This document shows positions 52,664 to 61,829 of a stretch of DNA of 64,000 bases, one piece after another (the first letter of the stretch is position 1; every line of letters starts with the position of its first letter). This DNA comes from Mucilaginibacter flavidus (GTDB lineage Bacteria > Bacteroidota > Bacteroidia > Sphingobacteriales > Sphingobacteriaceae), in NCBI RefSeq assembly GCF_024055575.1, contig NZ_JAMXOE010000001.1, positions 496,001 through 560,000 on the forward strand, in the 5' to 3' direction. The position numbers were made by a program, and so were the translations under genes. The notes under the pieces are model-generated. The model searched no databases. It was not told the DNA's origin and worked only from the letters and a program-made list of their open reading frames with translations.

Positions 52664-54265
52664 TTAATAACCAGGGTTTTGTTTGAGGTTTGGATTTGCA
52701 TTAATTTGAGGTTCGGGTACAGGGAAGATATTAACGTGAGCATCCGGATCGGCTGCGTGGAAACGGTACGCGTCATTATATGTTCCAAAACGGATCATAT
52801 CCTGCCTTCTGTAGCTTTCTGCAAACATTTCCCTGCCGCGCTCAGCTAAAAAAGTTGCAGCAGTTAAACTGGCAAAAGGTGTAACTCCTCCATGTACCGT
52901 GCGAATTTGATTAACCAGTGCAAGCGTAACCGGGTCGTTCCAATTGCTATTTTTCCTGGCTAATAATTCAGCCTTCATCAGCAAAATATCAGCGTACCTG
53001 TAAATTGCCAAATCGTTATCCAAACTTGACTGCATACCTTTGTAAAACTGCCACTTACCAATGCGTGCACCCGATTGTCTCCACGCATTGGGCTGCAATT
53101 CGTTAATGTACGGGGTAAAGGTGATAGCCGGGCCATCCGGATCAGTTACGTCTGCACCGCCGTCGGTTAAAGGCGTTACACCGTCAGCCCGGTACTGCGG
53201 ACCAACCAGGAAATTGTTTAACATCCTTTTGTCCAAAGTTCCGGTAGTAGGTGTCCCTTTGGGGTCAAGGCCAACAACTGTTCCCTGTGGTCCTGGATTT
53301 TGTGTCGGATCTATGTAAGATTGGTAAAACTCCTGTACGGAAGCAAATCCATTCCAAGGCTGGGCATTCATTTGATAAGTGTCCTGGCTCTGCAAATGCA
53401 ATGTTTCCATATCCATGTTGAAGCCGCCGGCCTTAACCCCGTCAAACGGGATAGCCCAGATAGATTCCGTTGAACCAGCATTATTCCTGGAAAAGTTATC
53501 GGCATAATTATTCATCAGCGAATACTTTCCAGAATTAATAATTACATCGCAAGCGGCAAGTGCTTTATCATATTGTGGGGTGCCGGTATAGGTTTGCGCG
53601 TTTAAATACAATTTGGCTAAAGTTGCTTCAGCTACGTAATAAGTAACACGGCCATAGTACGGGCCATCGCCTGTGCCTATTTTGGGTAATTTTTCAATAT
53701 TAGCCAGTAATTCTGATTCAACAAAAGCGTAAACCGCAGCACGATCTTTTGTTGCAGGTGGTTTGGTATCCGAAAAATCGGTAGTAATAGGTACGTTGCC
53801 AAACAAATCAAGCAGCCAGTAATAGTAAATGGCCCGTAAACATTTTAATTCTGCGACATAAGTAGCGGCCGTTGGCGATTTACTTACGGCCAGGGCAGCT
53901 AAAATTTTGTTACAAGTGGTAACCCCACCGAAACCAAGGCTCCAGCCGTTAGCAGGTTGCGAATCGGAGCTGTTGGTTTTGTGGGTTTTTAAACGCACCC
54001 AGTGGCCACCGTCACCCCAATCGGCACCGCGTGTCGGCACAACAACTTCGTCGGTAGTTACCTCATTTAGGTTGAAGAAAGAGCCGTTATAGCCGTAAAT
54101 AGACGAATACGCGGCGCCCACAGCGGAAGCCAGTTGCTTATCTGTTTTATAAAAACTATCCTCTGTTACCTGGTCGTAGAGCAATTGCTTTTCATCCAAC
54201 TTTGTACATGAAGCCGCAGCAAGCAACACCAGCAACGAATATTTTGTCAATGATTTATGTTTCAT
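52664..54265 (-). CDS. SusD/RagB-family surface glycan-binding lipoprotein
   Basis: 533 residues; lipobox AAASC at residue ~20 (then TKLDE). SusD-type helical TPR repeats are visible (ATLAKLYLNAQTYTGTPQYDKAL, then the LYLNA region) with the C-terminal RGREMFAESYRRQDMIRFG motif. SusD caps the SusC pore and binds the glycan. It pairs with the SusC gene 37 bases upstream. Confidence 0.95.
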   Translation of the reverse strand: MKHKSLTKYSLLVLLAAASCTKLDEKQLLYDQVTEDSFYKTDKQLASAVGAAYSSIYGYNGSFFNLNEVTTDEVVVPTRGADWGDGGHWVRLKTHKTNSSDSQPANGWSLGFGGVTTCNKILAALAVSKSPTAATYVAELKCLRAIYYYWLLDLFGNVPITTDFSDTKPPATKDRAAVYAFVESELLANIEKLPKIGTGDGPYYGRVTYYVAEATLAKLYLNAQTYTGTPQYDKALAACDVIINSGKYSLMNNYADNFSRNNAGSTESIWAIPFDGVKAGGFNMDMETLHLQSQDTYQMNAQPWNGFASVQEFYQSYIDPTQNPGPQGTVVGLDPKGTPTTGTLDKRMLNNFLVGPQYRADGVTPLTDGGADVTDPDGPAITFTPYINELQPNAWRQSGARIGKWQFYKGMQSSLDNDLAIYRYADILLMKAELLARKNSNWNDPVTLALVNQIRTVHGGVTPFASLTAATFLAERGREMFAESYRRQDMIRFGTYNDAYRFHAADPDAHVNIFPVPEPQINANPNLKQNPGY

Positions 54266-54302
54266 AATTTGTATGTATTAAAATTTGAAAAATATCTTTT
54301 AA

Positions 54303-57300
54303 TTAAAATCCAATATTAACGCCAAGGGTAAACGACCTTGTGTAAACCCATGTCTCCCTGCGGTCGATACCCGGAGCTAATACGTTTCCACCATCAGTAT
54401 ATCTAACCTCAGGGTCAACACCCGTATAGTTGGTAATAGTAAAAAGGTTTTGGCCGGAAATATAGGCCCTTAAACTGCTAACCATACCGGGTTTGCTGCT
54501 TTTATTTATTTTGAAGGTATAACCGAGCGTTGCGTTATCCAGTTTCAGGAAATCTGCTTTTTCAACATCATAACTGCTATACGCGGCACCATCGGTAACT
54601 TTAGGATTGAAAAATTTGGTATTTACGATATTATAGCTGCTCGCAACATTCGCGTTTTCATAAAATGCGCGGTAAGTATTGATCAACTGGTGACCGATAG
54701 ATGAGCGCAGGAAGAAGTTAAAATCGAACTCTTTGTATCTAAAGGCGTTGGTGATACCGAACTCAAATTTAGGCAAGCCATTACCAATAACCTGGCGTGG
54801 CGCATTGGCTAATCCAACAGTACCACCTTTACCGTCAGAATACTGATATACGCCATTCGCGTCGACTCCTACATATTTGGGGCCATAAAGCAGGCCAATT
54901 GGCTGGCCTTCAACTGCTCTTGTTAACTGCGTAGCTTCCTGGCCCGGGGTACCCAGGTTGGTAGCGCCGACATACGAACCCTTTAATGCATCTACCAGCT
55001 TTGTTAAAACTACGTGGTAGCTTGAAATATTACCGCCCGGAGTCCAACTGAAGTTAGAAGTTTTAATAGCATCATATCTTAAGGCTAATTCCACCCCTGA
55101 GTTATTCAGTTCACCAATATTTTCCCAGGTGTTGTTGAACAACGCCGGCGGCGAAGGCACAGTAACATCAAAGATCAAATCGGTAGTTTTCCTGTTAAAA
55201 TAGTCAAATGTTCCGCTTAATCTTCCCTTTAACAGTGAAAAGTCCAAACCGATATCTGTTTCAGCTTTTTTCTCCCATTTCAGGCCTGGGTTAGGGTTCC
55301 TGGTACCACTGTAGGTGCTCAGGTATACGCCATTGCCCCCGTAATAGGTACCGCCGCTGTTTGTTAAGGTAGACAATGACAGGTATGGGAACGGTGGCAA
55401 TGCACCGGTAACACCGTAGCTAGCACGCAATTTAAGGTTGCTTATACTCGGAACATCAAGTATCCTGCTCAAATCCAAACCTGCGCTAACAGCAGGAAAA
55501 AGGCCCCACTTGTTATTTGTACCAAACTCTGTTGAACCGTCTCTTCTTAAACTGGCCGAAAGGAAAGCTATGTTATCATAGTTTAAGTTTACGCGGCCAA
55601 AGAACGAGATCAGCTTGTTTTCAGTTTTATGACTTTCAACTACACCTATGCCATTCTTAAAGTCGAGCGCTGCAGCAAAATTCTGACCCGAGGCGTCGGT
55701 TACAAAATTACCGCCCTGGGCGTCAAATCCCTGGTCAGAGAAATCCTGGTACGAATAGCCGGCAACAGCAGCGATCTCCAGTTTCTTTATTGTTTTTTCA
55801 TAAGACAAGGTAGTCTCAGATAAGCTATTTTCAAATTCGCCATCAAACTTTGCAGAAATACCGGAACGGCCAAAACCACTACCCTGTGGGAACCCCCTCG
55901 AAATAAAGGCTGTGGTTGGAGAGTACTCTGAATTATAGTTGCTGGTTGTTTGTTTAAAATATTTGGTAGAAATTTTCAGCCCTTTCATTATCTCATAGGT
56001 TGCTGTTCCGCCAATGTTGAACTTCTTAGTCCAACCTTCATTGGTATTTTGCAATAACATAGCCACCGGGTTTGAATAATCAACAAAGTTGGATTCAAAA
56101 AATCCGCCACCGGTTAAATCATATAAAGGATCTTTAGAATACACCGGTGCGGTGGGGTTAAAAATGGTTGCATATTTAAAAGCATCGGGGAAACCATATT
56201 CTGAATGCCTGTTGGTGGTGTTAATGTTTAAATTGAGCACCAATTTATTGTCCAATGCTTTATGTGTGATATTCAAACGGCCGTTTAACTGCTGAAAACC
56301 AGTTGTGATTGCAACACCCTCACTGTTACGGTAATTGAAAGTTGCATCATAAACGGTACGTTCATCACCTCCCGAAATACCTAAATTATGTACATGTGAT
56401 AAAGCCGTACGGGTAATTTCTTTATCCCAATCTGTAGACGAACCATAGTTTGTACCCTTACCCAGGGCCGCAAACTGGGCAGCCGTCATGTGTTGGGTAA
56501 ATTTAGCTGGTGTTTCGGCCGTACCAGAAACATTATAAGTAAACTTTGACATGCCCCTTTTTCCTGCGATAGTTGTTATAATAATAACGCCCGCCGAACC
56601 GCGTGTACCATAAATAGCAGCGGCAGAACCATCCTTCAGTACGTCAATACTTTTTATATCATTGGGGTCAACTGTATTAATATCAGCACCTACCTGGCCG
56701 TCAAGAACTATTAACGGCTGCGTATTGGCACCTAAAGTGGAAAGCCCCCTTAACCTGATGACAAAACCACCGTTAGGGTCGCCGCCCGGACGTGCGATAG
56801 AAAGACCCGCTACTTTACCTTGTAACAGCTGTGCAACATCACTGATATTACCCTTATTAAATTCGGCTGCACTTACAGAGGTAATTGCACTGGTTACTTC
56901 CCTTTTTTTCTGGGTTCCGTAACCTGTAACAACAACTTCATCCAGGCTGTTTGTACTTTCTGTTAATGCTGCATCAATCACACTTTGCTGATCCTCTCCT
57001 AAGGCTATTGTTTTTGTTACCGATTTAAAACCGACAAATGTAAAAGTCAGCTTGTAGTTGCCGGCCGGTAAATTGGCAAAGCTATAGCCGCCATTAATGT
57101 CAGTTGCTTTGTTTAGCGAAACAGCACCATCCAGTTTTACCGTAACGCCCGGCAGCGGACCGCCTTTTGAATCGGTCACCGTTCCTTTAATTACCCCTTT
57201 GGATGCTACGATAGGGTCATTAACTCCATCCGTTTTTTCATCTGCTGCAGTTTTATCAGGACTTGATTTTGTAATTAATATCTGATTATCAATTTGCCTG

Positions 57301-57674
57301 AATTTAAGCGAAGTATTTGATAAAATGGTTTTCAGGAATACCGCGAGGGATTGATTACTGACAGTAATTTCCAGGTTGCGGATATCCTTCACATCTTCAT
57401 TTCGATACATAAAATGAAAAGGGCTTTGCGATTCAATTTTGTGAAAAGCTTTTACGAGTGATTCGTTTTTAAGAGTAATGTTTACTGCCACCTGTTCAAT
57501 TCCCTGGCTTTTTGCTGGTGTTACAGAAAATACAGGAACTGAAGCGGCTAATAAGAACATTGAAATTATCCCGATTCTCATGAATTGTTTAATATTTAAG
57601 TCAATTAGCAGATGAAATCTTAGCGGATACTTAATAAAATGCCGCGACTCTGCCGGAATTATGGAAAAATTCAT
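54303..57674 (-). CDS. SusC/RagA TonB-dependent transporter with STN signalling domain
   Basis: 1123 residues. After a signal region near residues 32-55 come an STN domain (~65-120, NITLKNESLVKAFHKIE to LKFRQIDNQILITK), a carboxypeptidase-like beta domain (~160-240, GVIKGTVTDSKGGPLPGVTV), a TonB-dependent plug (EVVVTGYGTQKKREVT) and a ~22-strand barrel ending in TRSFTLGVNIGF. The STN domain passes the substrate signal to FecR, fitting the adjacent sigma/anti-sigma pair. It imports the glycan with SusD. Confidence 0.96.
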   Translation of the reverse strand: MNFSIIPAESRHFIKYPLRFHLLIDLNIKQFMRIGIISMFLLAASVPVFSVTPAKSQGIEQVAVNITLKNESLVKAFHKIESQSPFHFMYRNEDVKDIRNLEITVSNQSLAVFLKTILSNTSLKFRQIDNQILITKSSPDKTAADEKTDGVNDPIVASKGVIKGTVTDSKGGPLPGVTVKLDGAVSLNKATDINGGYSFANLPAGNYKLTFTFVGFKSVTKTIALGEDQQSVIDAALTESTNSLDEVVVTGYGTQKKREVTSAITSVSAAEFNKGNISDVAQLLQGKVAGLSIARPGGDPNGGFVIRLRGLSTLGANTQPLIVLDGQVGADINTVDPNDIKSIDVLKDGSAAAIYGTRGSAGVIIITTIAGKRGMSKFTYNVSGTAETPAKFTQHMTAAQFAALGKGTNYGSSTDWDKEITRTALSHVHNLGISGGDERTVYDATFNYRNSEGVAITTGFQQLNGRLNITHKALDNKLVLNLNINTTNRHSEYGFPDAFKYATIFNPTAPVYSKDPLYDLTGGGFFESNFVDYSNPVAMLLQNTNEGWTKKFNIGGTATYEIMKGLKISTKYFKQTTSNYNSEYSPTTAFISRGFPQGSGFGRSGISAKFDGEFENSLSETTLSYEKTIKKLEIAAVAGYSYQDFSDQGFDAQGGNFVTDASGQNFAAALDFKNGIGVVESHKTENKLISFFGRVNLNYDNIAFLSASLRRDGSTEFGTNNKWGLFPAVSAGLDLSRILDVPSISNLKLRASYGVTGALPPFPYLSLSTLTNSGGTYYGGNGVYLSTYSGTRNPNPGLKWEKKAETDIGLDFSLLKGRLSGTFDYFNRKTTDLIFDVTVPSPPALFNNTWENIGELNNSGVELALRYDAIKTSNFSWTPGGNISSYHVVLTKLVDALKGSYVGATNLGTPGQEATQLTRAVEGQPIGLLYGPKYVGVDANGVYQYSDGKGGTVGLANAPRQVIGNGLPKFEFGITNAFRYKEFDFNFFLRSSIGHQLINTYRAFYENANVASSYNIVNTKFFNPKVTDGAAYSSYDVEKADFLKLDNATLGYTFKINKSSKPGMVSSLRAYISGQNLFTITNYTGVDPEVRYTDGGNVLAPGIDRRETWVYTRSFTLGVNIGF

Positions 57675-57770
57675 AATTTTAGTTTGTTTTAAGTGATTAA
57701 TGTCTTCGATTGAATGTTAAAATTTAAAACACTTAGCTATGCAATCGATTGCAGTCGAATAGCAATAGCG

Positions 57771-57815
57771 CCCTCCGGATATCATTTTCTAAAAATAAAT
57801 TCCGGAGGGTTTTTT
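57771..57815. terminator. Hairpin with plus-strand T tract between fecR and susC
   Basis: CCCTCCGGA at 57771-57779 pairs with TCCGGAGGG at 57801-57809, followed by TTTTTT. The T run lies on the plus strand, so it would stop antisense transcription towards fecR; on the minus strand it may form an mRNA hairpin before the locus. Nearby GCAATCGATTGC at 57741-57752 is a perfect 12-base palindrome. Confidence 0.55.
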
Positions 57816-57896
57816 ATGTTGGAGAACCATTAAGGCTTTCTTTGGAATAAAATCCGCTGGTGGTTGTGAGGTAATTTTTCATCATATATTTTAAGT

Positions 57897-58889
57897 TTAA
57901 TTGGTTTGAAATTTATTACTGATTGTTATCGTAGTTTTTTTCTTATCGTAAGAATAGGAAGCGTCATTGAACTCACAAATGCTTTTTAATGCCTGGTCGA
58001 GACTCGCAGATTTATCGAAAGTAGAGGTGAAATATTTTGATTGAACGAGTTGGTCGGTAAATAATATTTTAACCTTAAAGCGTTCTTCTAATACCTTAGC
58101 AGCTTCACCAAAAGTCACATTTTCAAAATACAAATCACCCTGTGCTGTCCAAATTGTGCTGGTCCGGGCATCTATGCTGTTTTGGGTCGATACAGATCTT
58201 TGCTTATTAAACGTAATTTGCTGATTAGGAATAATGATACCCAGGAGCCTGTTATGATCGCTGACTTTCACCCTTCCTCTTGTAACGGTTACGGTTATCG
58301 TCTTATCGCCAGGCATGGCCTTGACATCGAATGCTGTGCCTAATACAGTCGTTTCTACTTTACCGGCATGTACAACAAATGGCTTTAAATTATCATGTTT
58401 TATATCGAAAAAGGCTTCACCTATAAGATACACTTCGCGTTTTGCTAAACCAGCAAAAGATGAAGCATAACTAAGTTTACTACCGTAGCTTAGGATTACC
58501 CTGCTCCCATCAGGAAGAACAAGAAACAGGTTGGGCTTTTGCTTATGTGTTGTGTATGACGCGCCAGGTTTTATGCCCGCCTTATGACGTAAAAACAGAA
58601 ACCCAAAGCCACAAATACCTATTATTGCCGCGGCAGCGGTAATTCTTAAAAACCAGGGCCTTAAGGGTACTGTTTTCTTATCAGTTTCGATATGTTTATC
58701 GATATTCTCCCAAATTGATACACTTATTTCTTTTTTTAATTTTTCCCTTTGCTCATCACTTAATAAAGAAATAATATCTGCTTCAGCAGAAAACAAGTCG
58801 TAATATTTCACTAAAAATTGTTGCTCTTCATCAGTTGCTTTATCATTAAGATATTTATGCAACAGTTCGAGAAAATATTGCTTGTCCAT
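57897..58889 (-). CDS. FecR-family anti-sigma factor
   Basis: 330 residues. A cytoplasmic N-terminal anti-sigma region (~1-75) is followed by one membrane helix (~84-104), a periplasmic FecR domain (YTTHKQKPNLFLVLPDGSRV to DHNRLLGIIIPNQQ) and a C-terminal DUF4974 domain (NVTFGEAAKVLEERFKVKIL). It holds the sigma factor until the STN domain of SusC signals. It lies between the sigma and SusC genes. Confidence 0.94.
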   Translation of the reverse strand: MDKQYFLELLHKYLNDKATDEEQQFLVKYYDLFSAEADIISLLSDEQREKLKKEISVSIWENIDKHIETDKKTVPLRPWFLRITAAAAIIGICGFGFLFLRHKAGIKPGASYTTHKQKPNLFLVLPDGSRVILSYGSKLSYASSFAGLAKREVYLIGEAFFDIKHDNLKPFVVHAGKVETTVLGTAFDVKAMPGDKTITVTVTRGRVKVSDHNRLLGIIIPNQQITFNKQRSVSTQNSIDARTSTIWTAQGDLYFENVTFGEAAKVLEERFKVKILFTDQLVQSKYFTSTFDKSASLDQALKSICEFNDASYSYDKKKTTITISNKFQTN

Positions 58890-58987
58890 TTAAAACAGGT
58901 TATATTGATTATAGATATGACCTATTAATAAACAAAAGTCCCATCGCCTGGGAAATTTTATTTTTTCAGGGAGTGATAACGATCGAA

Positions 58988-59575
58988 TCAGCTAATTGGT
59001 GACAATAAAATAATCAATAAGGGAAGTAAAGGCAATAATGAAACTTTTAATTTCTCAATAGCTTTTCCGATTTGATTTTGAACAGTTTTCCTGGTAATTC
59101 CTAACTGCGTTGCAATGTCTTTGGTGGGTAAATCATTTTGAAAGTGAAGACGAAAGATAATTTGTCTTTTTGGGGGAAGTGCATTTAAAAGTGCTTCATA
59201 GGATATTAAAAACTCCTTCCAAAGCAAACTATCGTCAGCCCGCAAATGGGTCGCAGGCATATCCTCGAGGATCTCAAAGAACGGATGGATGGCTTTCTGT
59301 TTTTCTACCAGTTTAAATACCTTATTACGTATCGCGATATTTAAATAAGCCGGTAAATTATTAATGTGAAGACTTTCTCTTTTGAGCCAGATATGGGTAA
59401 ATACTTCCTGGACGATATCTTTTGCCTGATCTGGATCCTTCAAACGTTTATGTGCTTCTGCGTAGGCTTTTCCCCAATATTTTTCAAATAATAAATTAAA
59501 TGCATGTTTATTGCCCTGTTCAATTTGCTCCAATAATAGAACATCGTCAGTACAATTTGACACAATTGGCTTCAT
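58988..59575 (-). CDS. ECF RNA polymerase sigma factor
   Basis: 195 residues. Region 2 is NKHAFNLLFEKYWGKAYAEA through DQAKDIVQEVFTHIW; region 4 is LPTKDIATQLGITRKTVQNQIGKAIEKL. It is of the type paired with FecR in Bacteroidota. An odd hydrophobic tail (LLPLLPLLIILL, ~180-191) could anchor it to the membrane or be part of FecR contact. It should drive its own locus and susCD transcription. Confidence 0.94.
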   Translation of the reverse strand: MKPIVSNCTDDVLLLEQIEQGNKHAFNLLFEKYWGKAYAEAHKRLKDPDQAKDIVQEVFTHIWLKRESLHINNLPAYLNIAIRNKVFKLVEKQKAIHPFFEILEDMPATHLRADDSLLWKEFLISYEALLNALPPKRQIIFRLHFQNDLPTKDIATQLGITRKTVQNQIGKAIEKLKVSLLPLLPLLIILLSPIS

Positions 59576-59998
59576 GATTTATTTAAATATTTACAATAGT
59601 CATTGTACAGCCACACCTCCACTGAAAATTAATTAGTCAATAAAATTCAATGGGCAGCGCAGTACTATTTATTAGGTTATAATTGTAGTACTAATTTAAA
59701 TTTATTAATTTGATAACCAAATTAAATTTGAAATTAATTGTTAAAAAAACACTAATTGGCAAGCCGGCGTGCATATGCAAAAAGCAAAACTCAACTTCTT
59801 GTTCAAGTAACTTATATGTTTTTGGCTGCTTTTTTTTATGTAAAACTAAAATTGTTATTTAAACACCAATAAAAGAGCATACCGTACCTGATACGCTGTT
59901 GCCTGCAATTACGTTTCATAGCAATTCACAATCTCACAAAAAGAGCAATATGCTGCACTTTTTACCTAAGTCTCTTTTAAAGTCAATAATCCAACTTT

Positions 59999-60022
59999 AA
60001 AAGTGCCATTAAATGCACTTTT
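59999..60022. promoter_or_regulatory. HipB operator candidate
   Basis: AAAAGTGC at 59999-60006 and GCACTTTT at 60015-60022 form exact 8-base inverted arms around 8 bases. It abuts the -33 box of the promoter at 60025-60055. HipB proteins autoregulate by binding such dyads; more half-sites lie at 59954 and 60074. Confidence 0.65.
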
Positions 60023-60024
60023 TA

Positions 60025-60055
60025 TTGCTTTTTAAACTATTAGTAGCTATATTTG
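60025..60055 (+). promoter_or_regulatory. hipBST promoter candidate
   Basis: TTG at 60025-60027 and TATATTTG at 60048-60055, 20 bases apart, match the Bacteroidota promoter pattern. The -7 box is perfect for TAnnTTTG. The hipB ATG is 20 bases downstream. Confidence 0.6.
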
Positions 60056-60074
60056 CATTAAATAGAGCAACACA

Positions 60075-60314
60075 ATGCACTTTAAAGAGCTTATAAAGAT
60101 GATAAAAGAGCGCCGGGAGTCACTCCAGGTAACACAAGAGACCTTGGCAGAACTGTCAGGCGTAGGATTGAGAACCGTAAAGCAATTCGAAAGCGGCAAA
60201 GGAAATCCAACGTTGATAACGTTGCAAAAGCTTGGAGATGCATTGGGCCTCGAAATAACCTTGAAAATAAAGACCAGACCAATAATTAATGAGAACGGCA
60301 CAAGTATTATTTAA
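60075..60314 (+). CDS. hipB: HipB antitoxin/regulator
   Basis: 79 residues with a lambda-type HTH: LIKMIKERRESLQVTQETLAE, then LSGVGLRTVKQFESGKGNPTL. It binds the operator and, with HipS, restrains HipT. Its end overlaps the next gene by 26 bases, a sign of coupled translation. Family very secure. E. coli HipBST keeps HipB mainly as the DNA-binding and complex-forming partner. Confidence 0.92.
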   Translation: MHFKELIKMIKERRESLQVTQETLAELSGVGLRTVKQFESGKGNPTLITLQKLGDALGLEITLKIKTRPIINENGTSII

Positions 60315-60618
60315 AGATGAAGCAGCCGGTACACTAACCCAACATGACGATGGATCGTTCTCATTTACGTATGATCCTTCTTGGGTCGACGATCCGGGCA
60401 AAGCGGCCATTAGCCTTACTTTACCAAAAAGACACAAAGCATATCATTCCGAATTTCTTTTCCCTTTTTTTTGTAATATGCTGCCGGAAGGCTCCAACAA
60501 GCAGGTCGTGTGTAAACTCAACCGCCTGGACCGGGATGACTATTTCGGGTTATTGATCACTACAGCAAAAAACGATACCATCGGCGCGGTAACCATACAT
60601 AAAATTAAAAACGAATGA
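60289..60618 (+). CDS. hipS: HipS-like protein (HipA N-terminal subdomain)
   Basis: 109 residues matching the N-terminal couple domain of HipA (RTAQVLFKDEAAGTLTQHDD, then FSFTYDPSWVDDPGKAAISLTLP). In canonical HipA this part is fused to the kinase; here it is a separate gene. In E. coli O127 HipBST the analogous HipS is the antitoxin. It overlaps hipB by 26 bases and hipT by 4. Confidence 0.88.
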   Translation: MRTAQVLFKDEAAGTLTQHDDGSFSFTYDPSWVDDPGKAAISLTLPKRHKAYHSEFLFPFFCNMLPEGSNKQVVCKLNRLDRDDYFGLLITTAKNDTIGAVTIHKIKNE

Positions 60619-61601
60619 GTATACCAGAAATTGAATATTGCCCAGGCACATTAGCGCCCGGTTACGATACTTATAGCCGTACTTGCCTCGTCCGCGTTTT
60701 CAATGGCAAAAAGGTCAGCCACATTCTGCCTTACGATTCACCCGCTTCTAATCCGGAAACCGATGAATTATTTGAAGAAAACAGGAAACGAATGTCCATC
60801 TCAGGCGTACAGGAAAAATTCTCGGTCTTGCTGGAAAAGAACAAACTCAGGCTGATTAGCGAAGGGGAGCGCGGAAAATATATTCTTAAACCGATTCCAA
60901 ATGCTGGTCGAAAACCCCATCAGATGCCAGCAAATGAGCATGTAACGATGCAAATCGCCCGCCAGGTCTACGGTATTGAAACCGCCGAAAATGCCCTGAT
61001 TTTTTTTAAAAATGGCAAGCCTGCCTATATTACCAAGCGGTTCGACGTTAAGCCGGATGGCACTAAACTAGCGCAAGATGATTTTGCTTCGCTCGCAGGC
61101 AGGACACCTCAAACGCACGGCGAACATTATAAATACGAAGGAAATTACCTTGAGCTATTCCAGCTGATGGAAAAATTCGTGCCGGCATATAAACTCGAAG
61201 CGCCCAAGCTACTGAAACTATTAATTTTCAATTATTTGTTCTCGAATGGCGATGCGCACTTCAAGAATTTTTCATTATTGGAAACGCCCCTGGGCGATTA
61301 CCGTCTCAGCCCTGCTTATGACCTATTGAATAGTCGTGTCCATATAAACGACCGGGACTTAGCACTTGATGACGGTCTATTACCAAAAAAAATGGCTCAA
61401 GGTAAGTTAGGCCTGCAATTTGGAGTGTTGGCAGAACATGCGGGTATCTCGGAAAAAGTATTTGGTGAAATGATGGAATTCATGCTTTCGCAATCCGAAG
61501 CAATAGAGCGTTTTACATTTTCGTCGTTCCTGGATGAAACGACCCGGCGGCACTATTGGCAGTCTTACCAAGCGCGGCTTATGCAATTGCAGAAAATATA
61601 G
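60615..61601 (+). CDS. hipT: HipT-like Ser/Thr kinase toxin
   Basis: 328 residues, the kinase part of HipA. The Gly-rich loop carries S61-I-S63-GVQEK; the SIS motif is what distinguishes HipT from HipA and is its autophosphorylation site. Catalytic residues are in NGDAHFKN (D213) and SPAYDLLNS (D236), with the same spacing as D210/D233 of E. coli HipT. HipT phosphorylates an aminoacyl-tRNA synthetase (TrpS in E. coli) and stops growth. It is the island's last gene. Confidence 0.92.
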   Translation: MSIPEIEYCPGTLAPGYDTYSRTCLVRVFNGKKVSHILPYDSPASNPETDELFEENRKRMSISGVQEKFSVLLEKNKLRLISEGERGKYILKPIPNAGRKPHQMPANEHVTMQIARQVYGIETAENALIFFKNGKPAYITKRFDVKPDGTKLAQDDFASLAGRTPQTHGEHYKYEGNYLELFQLMEKFVPAYKLEAPKLLKLLIFNYLFSNGDAHFKNFSLLETPLGDYRLSPAYDLLNSRVHINDRDLALDDGLLPKKMAQGKLGLQFGVLAEHAGISEKVFGEMMEFMLSQSEAIERFTFSSFLDETTRRHYWQSYQARLMQLQKI

Positions 61602-61829
61602 GGAAAAGGATCTGAACCAGGCACAGCCTGGGAAGTAAACCTATGACCTTTCGTCTTTACGTAGTTTTCATTTTAATTATCCTTTGATGTATGTAGAATA
61701 ACTCGTATTATTAAATAATAACGTTATTAAACAACATCAAATTGATCTAAAGAATTCGGTATACTTCGCGGTATACGCCTTAAATTTAATGACCTAATAT
61801 ATTGACAATAATAGCTTTGTCTCTGCTGA

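Larger units (their letters stand above)
59576..60074. promoter_or_regulatory. AT-rich divergent control region, sigma factor to HipBST
   Basis: 499 bases without a gene. The right half carries repeated GCACTTT words: TGCACTTTTT at 59954-59963, the exact inverted repeat at 59999-60022, and ATGCACTTTAAAGAGC over the hipB start. The left half, upstream of the sigma gene, shows no clear promoter box. Nothing else was recognised. Confidence 0.5.
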
